From: Verrucomicrobiota bacterium
GTDB lineage: Bacteria; Verrucomicrobiota; Verrucomicrobiia; Opitutales; Opitutaceae
NCBI GenBank assembly: GCA_023416735.1
Contig: JAEZGX010000008.1
Coordinates: 62,001 to 126,000, forward strand
Length of the DNA stretch: 64,000 nucleotides
Reading direction: 5' to 3'
The position numbers and the translations under genes were made by a program. Position 1 is the stretch's first letter. Each line of letters opens with the position of its first letter. A model generated the notes under the pieces. The model saw nothing but the letters and a program-made list of their open reading frames with translations, did not search any database and had not been told where the DNA came from. This document shows, piece after piece, positions 7,978 to 15,766 of the stretch.

Positions 7978-8262
7978 TTACGCTTCGGATTCGCTGAGAT
8001 CAGGCGAGCGCAGGATCATCTCGCCTACTTTGCTCATGATGTCGCGCGACGGATAATTCGGATCCGCGGCGAGCGCACGAGCCCGGTCCACCACGTCGGG
8101 GCGAATCTCAGGCTGGCGTTGAAGTTCGGCACGCAGGAATTCGGCGCTGTCGGTCGACAGCTGGTCCCGCCGCGGCGCGGGCGGACGAGGCGTGGCCTGG
8201 CCGGCGGCCGCCACGTTTTCCGTGTGCACCGTCCGGTCGGTTGATGTCGTGGAATTGATCAT
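7978..8262 (-). CDS. FlgM-like small protein (putative anti-sigma-28 factor)
   Basis: A 94-residue protein whose first 35 residues are disordered and Ser/Thr/Pro-rich. The C-terminal half (IRPDVVDRARALAADPNYP, then IMSKVGEMIL) has the spacing of charged and hydrophobic residues seen in FlgM C-termini. FlgM holds sigma-28 inactive until exported through the hook-basal body. The gene has its own near-consensus sigma-28 promoter and leads the fliS operon, as expected for class-3 flgM expression. Similarity is weak by eye, so the function is inferred from size, disorder and context. Confidence 0.5.
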   Translation of the reverse strand: MINSTTSTDRTVHTENVAAAGQATPRPPAPRRDQLSTDSAEFLRAELQRQPEIRPDVVDRARALAADPNYPSRDIMSKVGEMILRSPDLSESEA

Positions 8263-8331
8263 TGGTTTCGTGGAACGAAACGGTCAGCCTCTGAGGTCAA
8301 TTACAGGGAACGCCGTTGTTGCTGAAACAAG

Positions 8332-8358
8332 TTATCGGCCGGAGCTTGAAAGACTTTA
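8332..8358 (-). promoter_or_regulatory. Near-consensus sigma-28 promoter of the flgM-like / fliS operon
   Basis: Minus strand TAAAGTCT, 11 bases, GCCGATAA: 15 of 16 consensus positions match. The -10 octamer ends 70 bases upstream of the first start codon. This is the best site in the window and anchors recognition of the weaker ones. Confidence 0.9.
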
Positions 8359-8365
8359 GCTCAGC

Positions 8366-9082
8366 TTAACGTCGCTTCGCATCTGCGCTTGCAGGTGGCG
8401 GCGGCGTATAAACGGGGGGCAGCGTCGCAAACATCTGCGCGGCCACATACTGGCCGAACTTCGAGGGCGAATGCGGCACGCCGCGCGTCAAATCCGCGGG
8501 CACGCCGCCCCGATCGGAATCGATGAAATGCCGCCGCGCGCTATTCTCGATCGCCGGATCGGATCCGGCGAAAACGTTGTCGAACGACCACAACAGCCGC
8601 ACGTCTTCGTCCGCCGTCGCCAGCTTCGCCCGCACGCCAATCGTCAGCGGGCGATACGGTTTGTAAGCGGTGAGATCGACGAACATCACTCCATCGACCG
8701 CGAGGTCGCGTCGGAGTTTCGCCAGGAAATCGTGCGGCAGCGCCGCCGTCGACAGCACTTCCGATCGCCGAAAACGCCGCAGCAAATCTTCGCGCGTCAA
8801 CGTGACCACTTCGAAGCGATTCTGCTTCTGTAGTTCCGCGGCAAATACCGGTCCCAGCGCCGAGGTGCTTTCTTCGTCCGCCACCGAGCCTCCCGCAATC
8901 GGCAACAACACGACACGACGCAGCGTTTCCGGCAGCTGCGCTTCGGCCGCCACGTTCCCCGGCGAACGAAAGGGGCCGGTGCGCGCACTGTCGTGGGCCG
9001 GCGGATGCATGCAGCCCGCCAGCACGACGAGCGTCGCTCCGACGATGCAACTACGAGCGTGAACGAATCGCGATGATTTCAT
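8366..9082 (-). CDS. Lipoprotein cotranscribed with fliD
   Basis: A 238-residue protein with a type II signal peptide: basic N-terminus, hydrophobic core and lipobox LAGC with Cys at about 24. The mature part begins with a disordered linker, then VVLLPIAGG..., a beta-alpha domain reminiscent of CsgG/FlgT/LpoB-like periplasmic lipoproteins. The tail is Pro-rich. The ATG lies 2 bases after the fliD stop, so translation is probably coupled. Position suggests a role in filament or basal-body assembly at the outer membrane, but I cannot name a family. No FlgO/FlgP partner is adjacent. Confidence 0.75.
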   Translation of the reverse strand: MKSSRFVHARSCIVGATLVVLAGCMHPPAHDSARTGPFRSPGNVAAEAQLPETLRRVVLLPIAGGSVADEESTSALGPVFAAELQKQNRFEVVTLTREDLLRRFRRSEVLSTAALPHDFLAKLRRDLAVDGVMFVDLTAYKPYRPLTIGVRAKLATADEDVRLLWSFDNVFAGSDPAIENSARRHFIDSDRGGVPADLTRGVPHSPSKFGQYVAAQMFATLPPVYTPPPPASADAKRR

Positions 9083-9084
9083 CG

Positions 9085-10815
9085 CTAGTTGTTACTCTTC
9101 TTGAAGAACATGTCCTCGATGCTCTTCTGCTGATTCGCTGCTGTCGACTGCGCATCCTGCATCGCGAGGAACGCGCTCATCAGGAGCGTTCGCTGGTTTT
9201 CTGCCCGGCGATTCAACGAGTCGATCTGCGTCTGAAGATCGGTATTCTGCTTGACCAGCGTCGCATTCTGCGCCGCCAGCGGCCCCGATTTCGTCTTCAA
9301 CAAATCCGTCAGATAACTCGAAAACTGCTGCGCGAAGCCGGTCGAAGTATTGCCAAAAAAATTCGCGATGTCGTCGCTGTTCTCGCTCAGCATCGTCTCG
9401 AGCTTCGCCGGGTCCTTGATCTTCAACTGCGAGCTGATCGAATCGAAATCGATGCCGAGATCCGAGATGCGCGACATGGTCGTGCTCAGCCCGGAGAGCG
9501 CGCCAAACGCCAGCGTGCGCAGCTTCGTGCCCCAGCGCTCCACTTCCTGATTTCCGCCCAGCGTCGACTTCGACACCTTCCCGTCCGCCGTCGTCGAGAT
9601 CGCCGTCTCCTGATCGATGAAGCCCTGCACGATGTTGAACTTCTCGATGAAGTCCTCGAGCGCGCCTTTCATTTTCGCCGTGTCGGCTTCGACCGTGATC
9701 GTCTGTGTCGTCGCCGAATCCGCTTTGATCGTAAGTCCGGTGATGCCGTGCTCCGTCGCCGTAAGCGTATTGCTCTTGCTCGTGATCGTGTCGCCGCCGT
9801 TGACGGTGAACTTCGCATCTTTCCCCCGCTGCAGCGAAGAACCGCTCGTCAATCCCATGGCATCGAGCAACCCGCCCGCCATTTCATTGGCGCCGACGCC
9901 TGTGTCGCCGGTAGCGTTGTTCGTCAGCACGAACCGATCGTTCGCTGAGTCGTAAGTCGCGGTCACGCCCGCCGTCGATCTGTTGATCTTGGTGAGAATG
10001 CCGCGAAGCGTATCGGTGTTGACGTTGTAATCGATCGTCACGCCGTTGATCGAAAAACTGCCATTTCCGTCAGCGTCCGCATCGAGCGAGCCGGCGAGCC
10101 GCGACGACGCGAGCGTCGCCGATAACGACGCCGAACCGAGTTTACCGGAGCTCGTGACCGCCCCCGTGCCATTGTTCGCAAGCTGAAGCGCCGAAAGAAA
10201 ATTACTGGAGTCGTTCACCGCCCCCAGCTCGATCTCGCCCGCGCTGGTGAGCGTCACTTTGTCCGTCGCCGCATCGTAGGAGGCCGTGACCGCACCACCC
10301 GTCTCCACCGAAATGCGATCGAAGACGTCCTGCAGCGAATCCGTGAGCGCGACGGAAATCGTTTTTCCGTTCACGGTAAAATTTCCGGCCGTGATCACCG
10401 TCGAGGTCGCAAGCGTCGCAATCGTCGTGCCCGACACATCGTTGGTCGCATTCAACGGACTCGACACCCCACTCGCTCCCACTCGCTTCGACGCGGTGGC
10501 GAGTTGCGAAACGGCGATGGTGTAGCTGCCCTGGGTCGCGCCGCTCGAGGGCGTGAGCGACCAGGTCGATCCACTCGTGCTGGAACTCGCCGTGCGGCTC
10601 CGGAAAAGCGTCGTCGAACGAAGATCCACCGCCGCCCCCGACAAATCGGAGAGCAAGCTGTTCAGCACGCCCAGGCTCGCGAGCTTGTCGTTGTTCACCG
10701 CCTGCTCGTTCTGCAGGCGCGCGATCGGCATCTTCTCGATCGTGACCAGCTGATCCACCACCGACTGCCAGTCGAAAGAGTTGTCGATTAAACCTGAGAC
10801 GGAAATGCCGGCCAT
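9085..10815 (-). CDS. fliD: Flagellar filament cap protein FliD
   Basis: A 576-residue HAP2. The N-terminal D0 helix (ISVSGLIDNSFDWQSVVDQL) has the family pattern. A Thr/Ser/Ala/Gly-rich beta domain with repeated ATYDSAND and SYDAATDKV flagellin-hook IN-type segments occupies about 90-420, and a C-terminal helical region (about 430-570) ends in a coiled-coil tail. FliD caps the growing filament and catalyses flagellin insertion. It is divergent from the first flagellin gene, with overlapping divergent sigma-28-type promoters between them, and precedes a lipoprotein gene by 2 bases. No Shine-Dalgarno sequence is evident before the ATG. Confidence 0.95.
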   Translation of the reverse strand: MAGISVSGLIDNSFDWQSVVDQLVTIEKMPIARLQNEQAVNNDKLASLGVLNSLLSDLSGAAVDLRSTTLFRSRTASSSTSGSTWSLTPSSGATQGSYTIAVSQLATASKRVGASGVSSPLNATNDVSGTTIATLATSTVITAGNFTVNGKTISVALTDSLQDVFDRISVETGGAVTASYDAATDKVTLTSAGEIELGAVNDSSNFLSALQLANNGTGAVTSSGKLGSASLSATLASSRLAGSLDADADGNGSFSINGVTIDYNVNTDTLRGILTKINRSTAGVTATYDSANDRFVLTNNATGDTGVGANEMAGGLLDAMGLTSGSSLQRGKDAKFTVNGGDTITSKSNTLTATEHGITGLTIKADSATTQTITVEADTAKMKGALEDFIEKFNIVQGFIDQETAISTTADGKVSKSTLGGNQEVERWGTKLRTLAFGALSGLSTTMSRISDLGIDFDSISSQLKIKDPAKLETMLSENSDDIANFFGNTSTGFAQQFSSYLTDLLKTKSGPLAAQNATLVKQNTDLQTQIDSLNRRAENQRTLLMSAFLAMQDAQSTAANQQKSIEDMFFKKSNN

Positions 10816-10844
10816 GGTGGGTGGATAGAATGAAGCAACAGGAG

Positions 10845-10871
10845 GTATCGACCGTTTCCGCCAAAACTTAA
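10845..10871 (-). promoter_or_regulatory. Sigma-28 type promoter of fliD
   Basis: Minus strand TTAAGTTT, 11 bases, GTCGATAC: 7/8 and 6/8 matches. The -10 octamer ends 30 bases before the fliD ATG. Confidence 0.75.
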
Positions 10872-10898
10872 GCCCGCGGAAATTTTCAATAATTCCGC

Positions 10899-10925
10899 TA
10901 AATGGAACTTGACCCGACCCGATAT
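10899..10925 (+). promoter_or_regulatory. Sigma-28 type promoter of the first flagellin gene
   Basis: Plus strand TAAATGGA, 11 bases, CCCGATAT: 4/8 (all four core TAAA bases) and 6/8 matches. It predicts a leader of about 97 bases to the flagellin ATG at 11029. Confidence 0.65.
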
Positions 10926-11028
10926 CAGGCCCCGTCGCAACAAGGGTTGTGACCGGCGAGATCGAGAGCCGAACCCACTCGATCCGAATGCGACACGGAC
11001 GTCGCTGTTAGGAATCAAGGAAGATACC

Positions 11029-11847
11029 ATGCCTGTTGTCATCAACACCAACTTCGCGGCTACCGTTGCCGCGAACAACCTCGCCGCCTCCAACACCTCG
11101 TTGCAGCGGAGCCTCAACCGGCTCTCCAGCGGCTCGAAAATCGTGAACCCCGCCGACGACGCTGGCGGCCTCGCCGTCTCCATGAAGTTGTCCGCCGCCG
11201 CCGTCCGCCAGGGCGCGGTCGCGACCAACATCGGCAACGCGTCGTCGTATCTGCAAACGCAGGACGGCGTGCTCAAAGTCGCCGGCAAGGTCCTCGATCG
11301 TATCGGCGAACTGAAGACGCTGTATCTCGATCCCACCAAGAACGCCGACGATCTCGCGAACTACGACGCCGAGTTCCTCGCCTTGCAGGATCAGCTCACC
11401 GCCCTCACGAACGAAGAGTTTAACGGCGTCGTGCTCTTCGGCTCCAACGACCTCACGGTGTCGGTCACCGAAGACGGCAGCACCTCGTCCGCCGTCACGA
11501 TCAAGGGTCGCAACCTCGCGGATGCCGGCGTTGGCATCGGCGCGCTCACCGCGGTGGGAGTGACGTCGCTCGACGACATCGATCTCGAAGACATCACCGA
11601 TTCGATCCAGAACGTCGCCACCTTCCGCGCCGAAAACGGCGCCGAACAGAGCCGCCTCGGCTTCGCCGCCGAACTGCTCACCGTCAACAAGGCCAACCTC
11701 GAGGCCGCCTCGAGTCGAATTGTCGACGTGGATGTCGCCCAGGAATCGACCCAACTCGCTCGTTGGAATGTCCTGGTGCAATCGGGCACTGCGATGCTCA
11801 CGCAGGCCAACCAGAGTGCGCAGACCGCACTCAAGCTGCTCCAGTAA
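11029..11847 (+). CDS. Flagellin (copy 1)
   Basis: A 272-residue flagellin. Residues 1-90 carry the conserved D0/D1 region (NLAASNTSLQRSLNRLSSG), and the last 80 residues form the C-terminal D1/D0 helices ending NQSAQTALKLLQ. The central domain is short, so surface D2/D3 decoration is minimal. It builds the filament after export with FliS. The frame extends upstream to 10909, but the ATG at 11029 starts the conserved MPVVINTN and has an AGGAAG ribosome site 5 bases before it. It is the first of two tandem flagellin genes. Confidence 0.96.
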   Translation: MPVVINTNFAATVAANNLAASNTSLQRSLNRLSSGSKIVNPADDAGGLAVSMKLSAAAVRQGAVATNIGNASSYLQTQDGVLKVAGKVLDRIGELKTLYLDPTKNADDLANYDAEFLALQDQLTALTNEEFNGVVLFGSNDLTVSVTEDGSTSSAVTIKGRNLADAGVGIGALTAVGVTSLDDIDLEDITDSIQNVATFRAENGAEQSRLGFAAELLTVNKANLEAASSRIVDVDVAQESTQLARWNVLVQSGTAMLTQANQSAQTALKLLQ

Positions 11848-12029
11848 TCCTGGAATAGCTTCCTTGCCCACCGCGCGGGCGGAGTAGTGACCCGTTCGCG
11901 CGACGCAGAGATTCTCACGCGGTTGTCTGAATCTGTGGGGCCCGAAGCTAGTCCTTGAACCCCCATCCTTTCTTGCGCGGCAGCAGCGCAAAACCCTTTG
12001 AGGCACTTGCCTCGAACGGCGCGGCCTAC

Positions 12030-12037
12030 GCCGATTA
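12030..12037 (+). promoter_or_regulatory. Possible -10 box of flagellin copy 2 (no -35 seen)
   Basis: GCCGATTA matches the sigma-28 -10 octamer at 7/8 and lies 52 bases before the ATG, but no TAAA-like -35 octamer sits 11 bases upstream. It is a weak or activator-dependent candidate only. Confidence 0.3.
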
Positions 12038-12089
12038 TCAGGGCCCGTGGCGACGACGGATAGTCGCAGCTTAAGATCAAGGATAGACC

Positions 12090-12914
12090 ATGCCAGTCGT
12101 GATTAATACCAACTACGCCGCGACCGTTGCGGCGAACAACCTCGCCGCCTCCAACACCTCGTTGCAGCGGAGCCTCAACCGGCTCTCCAGCGGCTCGAAG
12201 ATCGTGAACCCGTCCGATGATGCCGGCGGTCTCGCGGTGTCGATGAAACTGTCCGCCGCGGCCGTCCGTCAGGGCGCCGTTGCGACGAACATCGGCAACG
12301 CGACGTCCTACCTGCAGACTCAGGACGGCGCCCTCAAGGTCACCGGCAAGATCCTGGACCGCATGAGCGAACTCAAAACGCTCTACGCCGACCCGACGAA
12401 GAACAGCGACGACCTCGCCAACTACGACTCGGAGTTCACTGCGTTGCAGGATCAGCTCGAGGCGATCACCGCAGAAGAGTTCAACGGTGTCGCCCTGTTC
12501 GGATCTACCGACCTCACCGTCAACGTCACCGAGAACGCTTCCAGCGCCTCGGCCGTTACGATCCAGGGTCGCAATCTCGCGGACGCCACGGTCGGTATCG
12601 GTGCCATCACCGATGCAGGCGTGACGAGCCTCGGCTCGGCCGGCTTCGATCTCTCGGACATCACCACCGCGATCCAGCGCGTCGCGACGATGCGCGCCGA
12701 GAACGGTGCCGAACAGAGCCGCCTCGGCTTCGCCGCCGAGTTGCTCACGGTCAACAAAGCCAACCTGGAGGCCGCCTCCAGCCGCATTGTGGACGTCGAC
12801 GTCGCACAAGAGTCCACCCAGCTCGCCCGCTGGAATACTCTCGTGCAAGCCGGCACCGCGATGCTCTCGCAGGCGAACCAGAGCGCGCAGTCGGCGCTCC
12901 GTCTGCTCCAGTAA
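12090..12914 (+). CDS. Flagellin (copy 2)
   Basis: A 274-residue flagellin nearly identical to copy 1 at both ends (MPVVINTNYAATVAANN... and ...QSAQSALRLLQ). Differences are concentrated in the middle (about 100-200), for instance EAITAEEFNGVALFGSTDL versus the copy 1 counterpart. It starts at an ATG after AAGGATAGACC. It lies 242 bases downstream of copy 1, same strand. The pattern indicates tandem duplication with selection on the export and polymerisation ends. Ser/Thr-rich central stretches are plausible glycosylation sites for the neighbouring modification enzymes (inference). Confidence 0.96.
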   Translation: MPVVINTNYAATVAANNLAASNTSLQRSLNRLSSGSKIVNPSDDAGGLAVSMKLSAAAVRQGAVATNIGNATSYLQTQDGALKVTGKILDRMSELKTLYADPTKNSDDLANYDSEFTALQDQLEAITAEEFNGVALFGSTDLTVNVTENASSASAVTIQGRNLADATVGIGAITDAGVTSLGSAGFDLSDITTAIQRVATMRAENGAEQSRLGFAAELLTVNKANLEAASSRIVDVDVAQESTQLARWNTLVQAGTAMLSQANQSAQSALRLLQ

Positions 12915-12950
12915 CGTAATCTCCGCTCAGGGATTGCCCTGAATCGCCCT

Positions 12951-13105
12951 CCTGGCCGCCGTATCGCGCGGCGGCCAGGCACTCGCGAACCAGACGCAAT
13001 CCCTGCGGAGGCCCCGGCACGAGGTTGTCGGGTAGTTGGAAAACAGTCCGCTCTCGCGTAACGCGAAAGTGGATACCCGGCCCAAGCAGTCAGCTCAGTG
13101 ACTGC
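12951..13105 (+). other. Structured non-coding stretch after flagellin copy 2
   Basis: The 405-base gap from 12915 to 13319 holds no convincing gene. It has a series of hairpins: an 11-bp stem at 12951-12961/12969-12979, an 8-position stem with one mismatch at 13051-13058/13062-13069, and a 7-bp stem at 13086-13092/13099-13105. These precede the terminator-like hairpin at 13118-13145. The first may terminate the flagellin transcript or protect its 3' end; the rest could be a long 3' UTR or a small RNA. Confidence 0.45.
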
Positions 13106-13117
13106 AATCAGTGCAAC

Positions 13118-13145
13118 AAGGCCCCGGCTTCAAACCCGGGGCCTT
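13118..13145 (+). terminator. Terminator-like hairpin
   Basis: A 10-bp perfect stem (13118-13127 with 13136-13145), 8-base loop, followed by CGCATTTC with only a weak T-tract. It probably ends transcription from the flagellin region before the next promoter. Confidence 0.55.
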
Positions 13146-13241
13146 CGCATTTCTCCAAGAACCCTCCACCCGCCGATTCCTCGCACTCTCCCACATTACG
13201 ATCACACAAGTCACCCTCCACTCCTCTCGCAACCGACTCAC

Positions 13242-13268
13242 TCAATCCTGCGTCCTTCGGGCCGATAA
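13242..13268 (+). promoter_or_regulatory. Sigma-28 type promoter of the Maf-like gene
   Basis: Plus strand TCAATCCT, 11 bases, GCCGATAA: the -10 octamer is perfect (8/8), the -35 is 4/8. It ends 51 bases before the ATG at 13320. Confidence 0.65.
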
Positions 13269-13319
13269 CATTCAATAGCGCCGCATCGCGATTCGTTCGC
13301 GTGCAACGCTCTTCCCTTC

Positions 13320-14564
13320 ATGTCCAGGCTTCTGCTCGAGAAACCCATCCCCGGCGCCACCACGTGCGTTCTGGTCGGAGACGCCACGGCGCTCGACCGA
13401 TCGCGCCTCCACCATTTTCGCCACCTTCTCTGGCTCACCGATCGCGACAGCGTTCAACGCGCGCGTCCAGTTCTGCCCCGCCACGCCATCGAAACCACCA
13501 TCGTCGACGAAGCTCCCGCCCGTTCGGCCGTCGAACAATTCCTGCGCCGGGACCCGCGTCATCTTCCTTCCGTCTTCGTCAGCGACATCATTCTCACCCA
13601 ACACTCCGACGCCTACCGCCGCGCTCTCCGCGAACTGGACGCCACGCTCGAAAGTCACCACCACAGTCGCGCCGCCCGCCAGAAAGACGGCTTCATCTGG
13701 CAAAAACGCCTTTTCGAAAATCTCGGCGACTACGCCACCCATCGCCTCCCCCCCGAATGGTCCGGTCTTCTGGAAGGACTTCCGGCCCTCATCATCGCGG
13801 GTCCATCGACCGAAATCCCGCCCGATCTCCACGCCCGCTCCACAGAGGCCGTGCTCTTCGCGCCCGCGTCGTCGTTGCCCACCCTTGCCCGCCAGCACAT
13901 CGCTGCCGATTTCGCCCTCGCGATCGACGGTGCCGGTGTCCCGAAAACCTTTCCATCATCCAAGTCCACACCCACTCGCGTAGTCCTCTCACCGTTGAGC
14001 GATCCTGCTTGGCAGCGCGCTATCACCGACGCCGATCGCTACTATCTCTCCGCACGCCATCCTACGATCGATTGGCTCGCCACGCAGGGCATCGCATCTC
14101 CGCCGGTTGCAGTCGCAGCCGACTACACTGCCAGCGCCCTGGCCCTCGCTCGCTTCCTCGGATGCTCGCCCATCCAGGTATTGAGCGAAAACGGTCCGAC
14201 TCCTCAACGCACCACCGCAGCCGGACTTTCCAACCTCAAAATCTCGCGCCTCGCCAATCTCCGCCCAGCCGAGTCGCCTCCGCCGGCTGTCCTCCTCGCC
14301 GCGCGCCATCGCGTGCGTCTCGCTGCAATGCTCGGCCGCACTCAATCCATCGAAATTCGCCGCATGCTGGCGAGCCGCACTGCCGAGGCGACCGGGTTCG
14401 CACTCCGGCAGCTCTTCAAGGATCAAACGTTCGCCAACGTATTCGGCACGTTCTCGCTCAAGCTCGCTCCGCACCTCGTCCCTCCCTTCGACGCCAATCC
14501 AGCGCTCTGGAACACGCTGCTCGATGAGCTCGAAGAGCTCGCCGAAGCCGCCGCCGCACAGTAG
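13320..14564 (+). CDS. Maf-like (DUF115 / MptE-like) flagellin modification protein
   Basis: A 414-residue protein. The central ALIIAGPSTEIPPDL followed by ADFALAIDG matches the DUF115/MptE-like signature (hydrophobic strand, AGPS, then PDF...iD) of motility accessory factors. Those enzymes transfer nonulosonic acids to flagellin or act as 6-hydroxymethylpterin pyrophosphokinases. The N-terminal 130 and C-terminal 180 residues are divergent and helical. It lies directly downstream of two flagellin genes, carries its own sigma-28-type promoter, and faces the modification operon convergently. No pseudaminic or legionaminic acid genes are in the window, so the sugar is unknown. Confidence 0.65.
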   Translation: MSRLLLEKPIPGATTCVLVGDATALDRSRLHHFRHLLWLTDRDSVQRARPVLPRHAIETTIVDEAPARSAVEQFLRRDPRHLPSVFVSDIILTQHSDAYRRALRELDATLESHHHSRAARQKDGFIWQKRLFENLGDYATHRLPPEWSGLLEGLPALIIAGPSTEIPPDLHARSTEAVLFAPASSLPTLARQHIAADFALAIDGAGVPKTFPSSKSTPTRVVLSPLSDPAWQRAITDADRYYLSARHPTIDWLATQGIASPPVAVAADYTASALALARFLGCSPIQVLSENGPTPQRTTAAGLSNLKISRLANLRPAESPPPAVLLAARHRVRLAAMLGRTQSIEIRRMLASRTAEATGFALRQLFKDQTFANVFGTFSLKLAPHLVPPFDANPALWNTLLDELEELAEAAAAQ

Positions 14565-14671
14565 GTCGCGCACTCGGTGCCGCGATCTCTTTCGTCCGTC
14601 ACCACACCGGCCGAACGCGCAGATCGACTTCGCGCATCTTCGCGTCCTTCGCGGTTCCCGTCGGTCTTGGC

Positions 14672-15766
14672 TCACATCCCCGCAATCGCCTCCGCCACCA
14701 CGGTCCCCACCGTCTCGTGGCGGTTGAAATGCTCATACACCCGCCGCCGCTCGGCCGTCGTCATCGCCAGCGCCCGCTCGCATTGCGCGACCAGTGCCTT
14801 CGTATCATCGAATGGATACCGCAGGATCAATTCCTGCTCGTGCAGCTCCTGCAATCGACCGCCGATCTTCGAATCCTCGCTGATCACCGCGAGCCCGAGA
14901 CACCCCGACCAAAACGGCCGATCCGTATGCGTCTTGGCCATCGCCGGCGTCACAAACTTCCGCCCTTCCGGACACAACGCCGCCTTGAACCGGTTCAACT
15001 TCACCCGCTCGTGCTTCGCCGGCGAATGATCGTAGCTCGGCACGAACTTGTCTTTGAACTTCTCCTCCAGGATCGCGATCTGCCGCTTCCGATGTTCGCT
15101 CAACCCGAGAGGCGAACCGAGAAACATGATCTTCTCTTCCGGCGCCTCATTAAACGGCAGCGAGAACGGCACGACATTCGCGACCCAGCTCCGATGAATC
15201 GTGCGGCAGCCGAGCTTCAGCCGCGCCGCATTCTTCTCCTCGAGCGGAAGCTCGTCGTGAATCAGCAGATCCAGATAAGGCGCAATATCTCCGAAGGTCG
15301 TCATATAGCGACTCGCTTCGTCAAACGCGTAGTAGCAGTGCCTCACGCCCACCTTCGCCAGCAGCGCAAAAACTTTCCCCGCGTTCCCACCGAGACTCTG
15401 CGGCTGATGCCCCATCGTGATCAGCCACCGCTCCTCTCCCGGCTCACGCGGCAGCTTCGCGAAATCGAGCAGCCCCAACGCACCGCTCACATACGCCGGC
15501 AGAAATTCTATCGCCTCGTGCTGCATCGCCGCAAAGCACCGCGCATTTTCAGTATACCAATCGCAGTCGAGCCGCCCCCACCGCATCAGCTTCGGGTCAT
15601 CCGGCCGCGCGACCTTCTTCGCAAGATCCATCGTCCCCGCTCGCCGCACAAATTCCTCCGCCAACTCCAACCCTTGCGCCCAAGTATTATAGTAGCAGAC
15701 ACGCACACGCTTCACCCGACGTCCGCCTGAATGCGCCGCTGTCGCCTCATTCGCTTCAGATATCAT
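14672..15766 (-). CDS. Putative glycosyltransferase
   Basis: A 364-residue soluble protein. The C-terminal part (about 255-350: LCPEGRKFVTPAMAKTHTDR, then FWSGCLG) has the look of a GT-B nucleotide-sugar binding half, as in exostosin-like and related glycosyltransferases. The N-terminal part begins VRVCYYNTWAQGLELAEEF. No membrane segment. Its ATG overlaps the stop of the preceding gene (ATGA), so translation is coupled. It is the last gene of the six-gene modification operon. Specific family and sugar are not recognisable by eye. Confidence 0.6.
   Translation of the reverse strand: MISEANEATAAHSGGRRVKRVRVCYYNTWAQGLELAEEFVRRAGTMDLAKKVARPDDPKLMRWGRLDCDWYTENARCFAAMQHEAIEFLPAYVSGALGLLDFAKLPREPGEERWLITMGHQPQSLGGNAGKVFALLAKVGVRHCYYAFDEASRYMTTFGDIAPYLDLLIHDELPLEEKNAARLKLGCRTIHRSWVANVVPFSLPFNEAPEEKIMFLGSPLGLSEHRKRQIAILEEKFKDKFVPSYDHSPAKHERVKLNRFKAALCPEGRKFVTPAMAKTHTDRPFWSGCLGLAVISEDSKIGGRLQELHEQELILRYPFDDTKALVAQCERALAMTTAERRRVYEHFNRHETVGTVVAEAIAGM

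Noticed and set aside
10840..10846. AGGAGGT on the plus strand
   Set aside because: No start codon follows at a useful distance; it overlaps the fliD promoter on the other strand.
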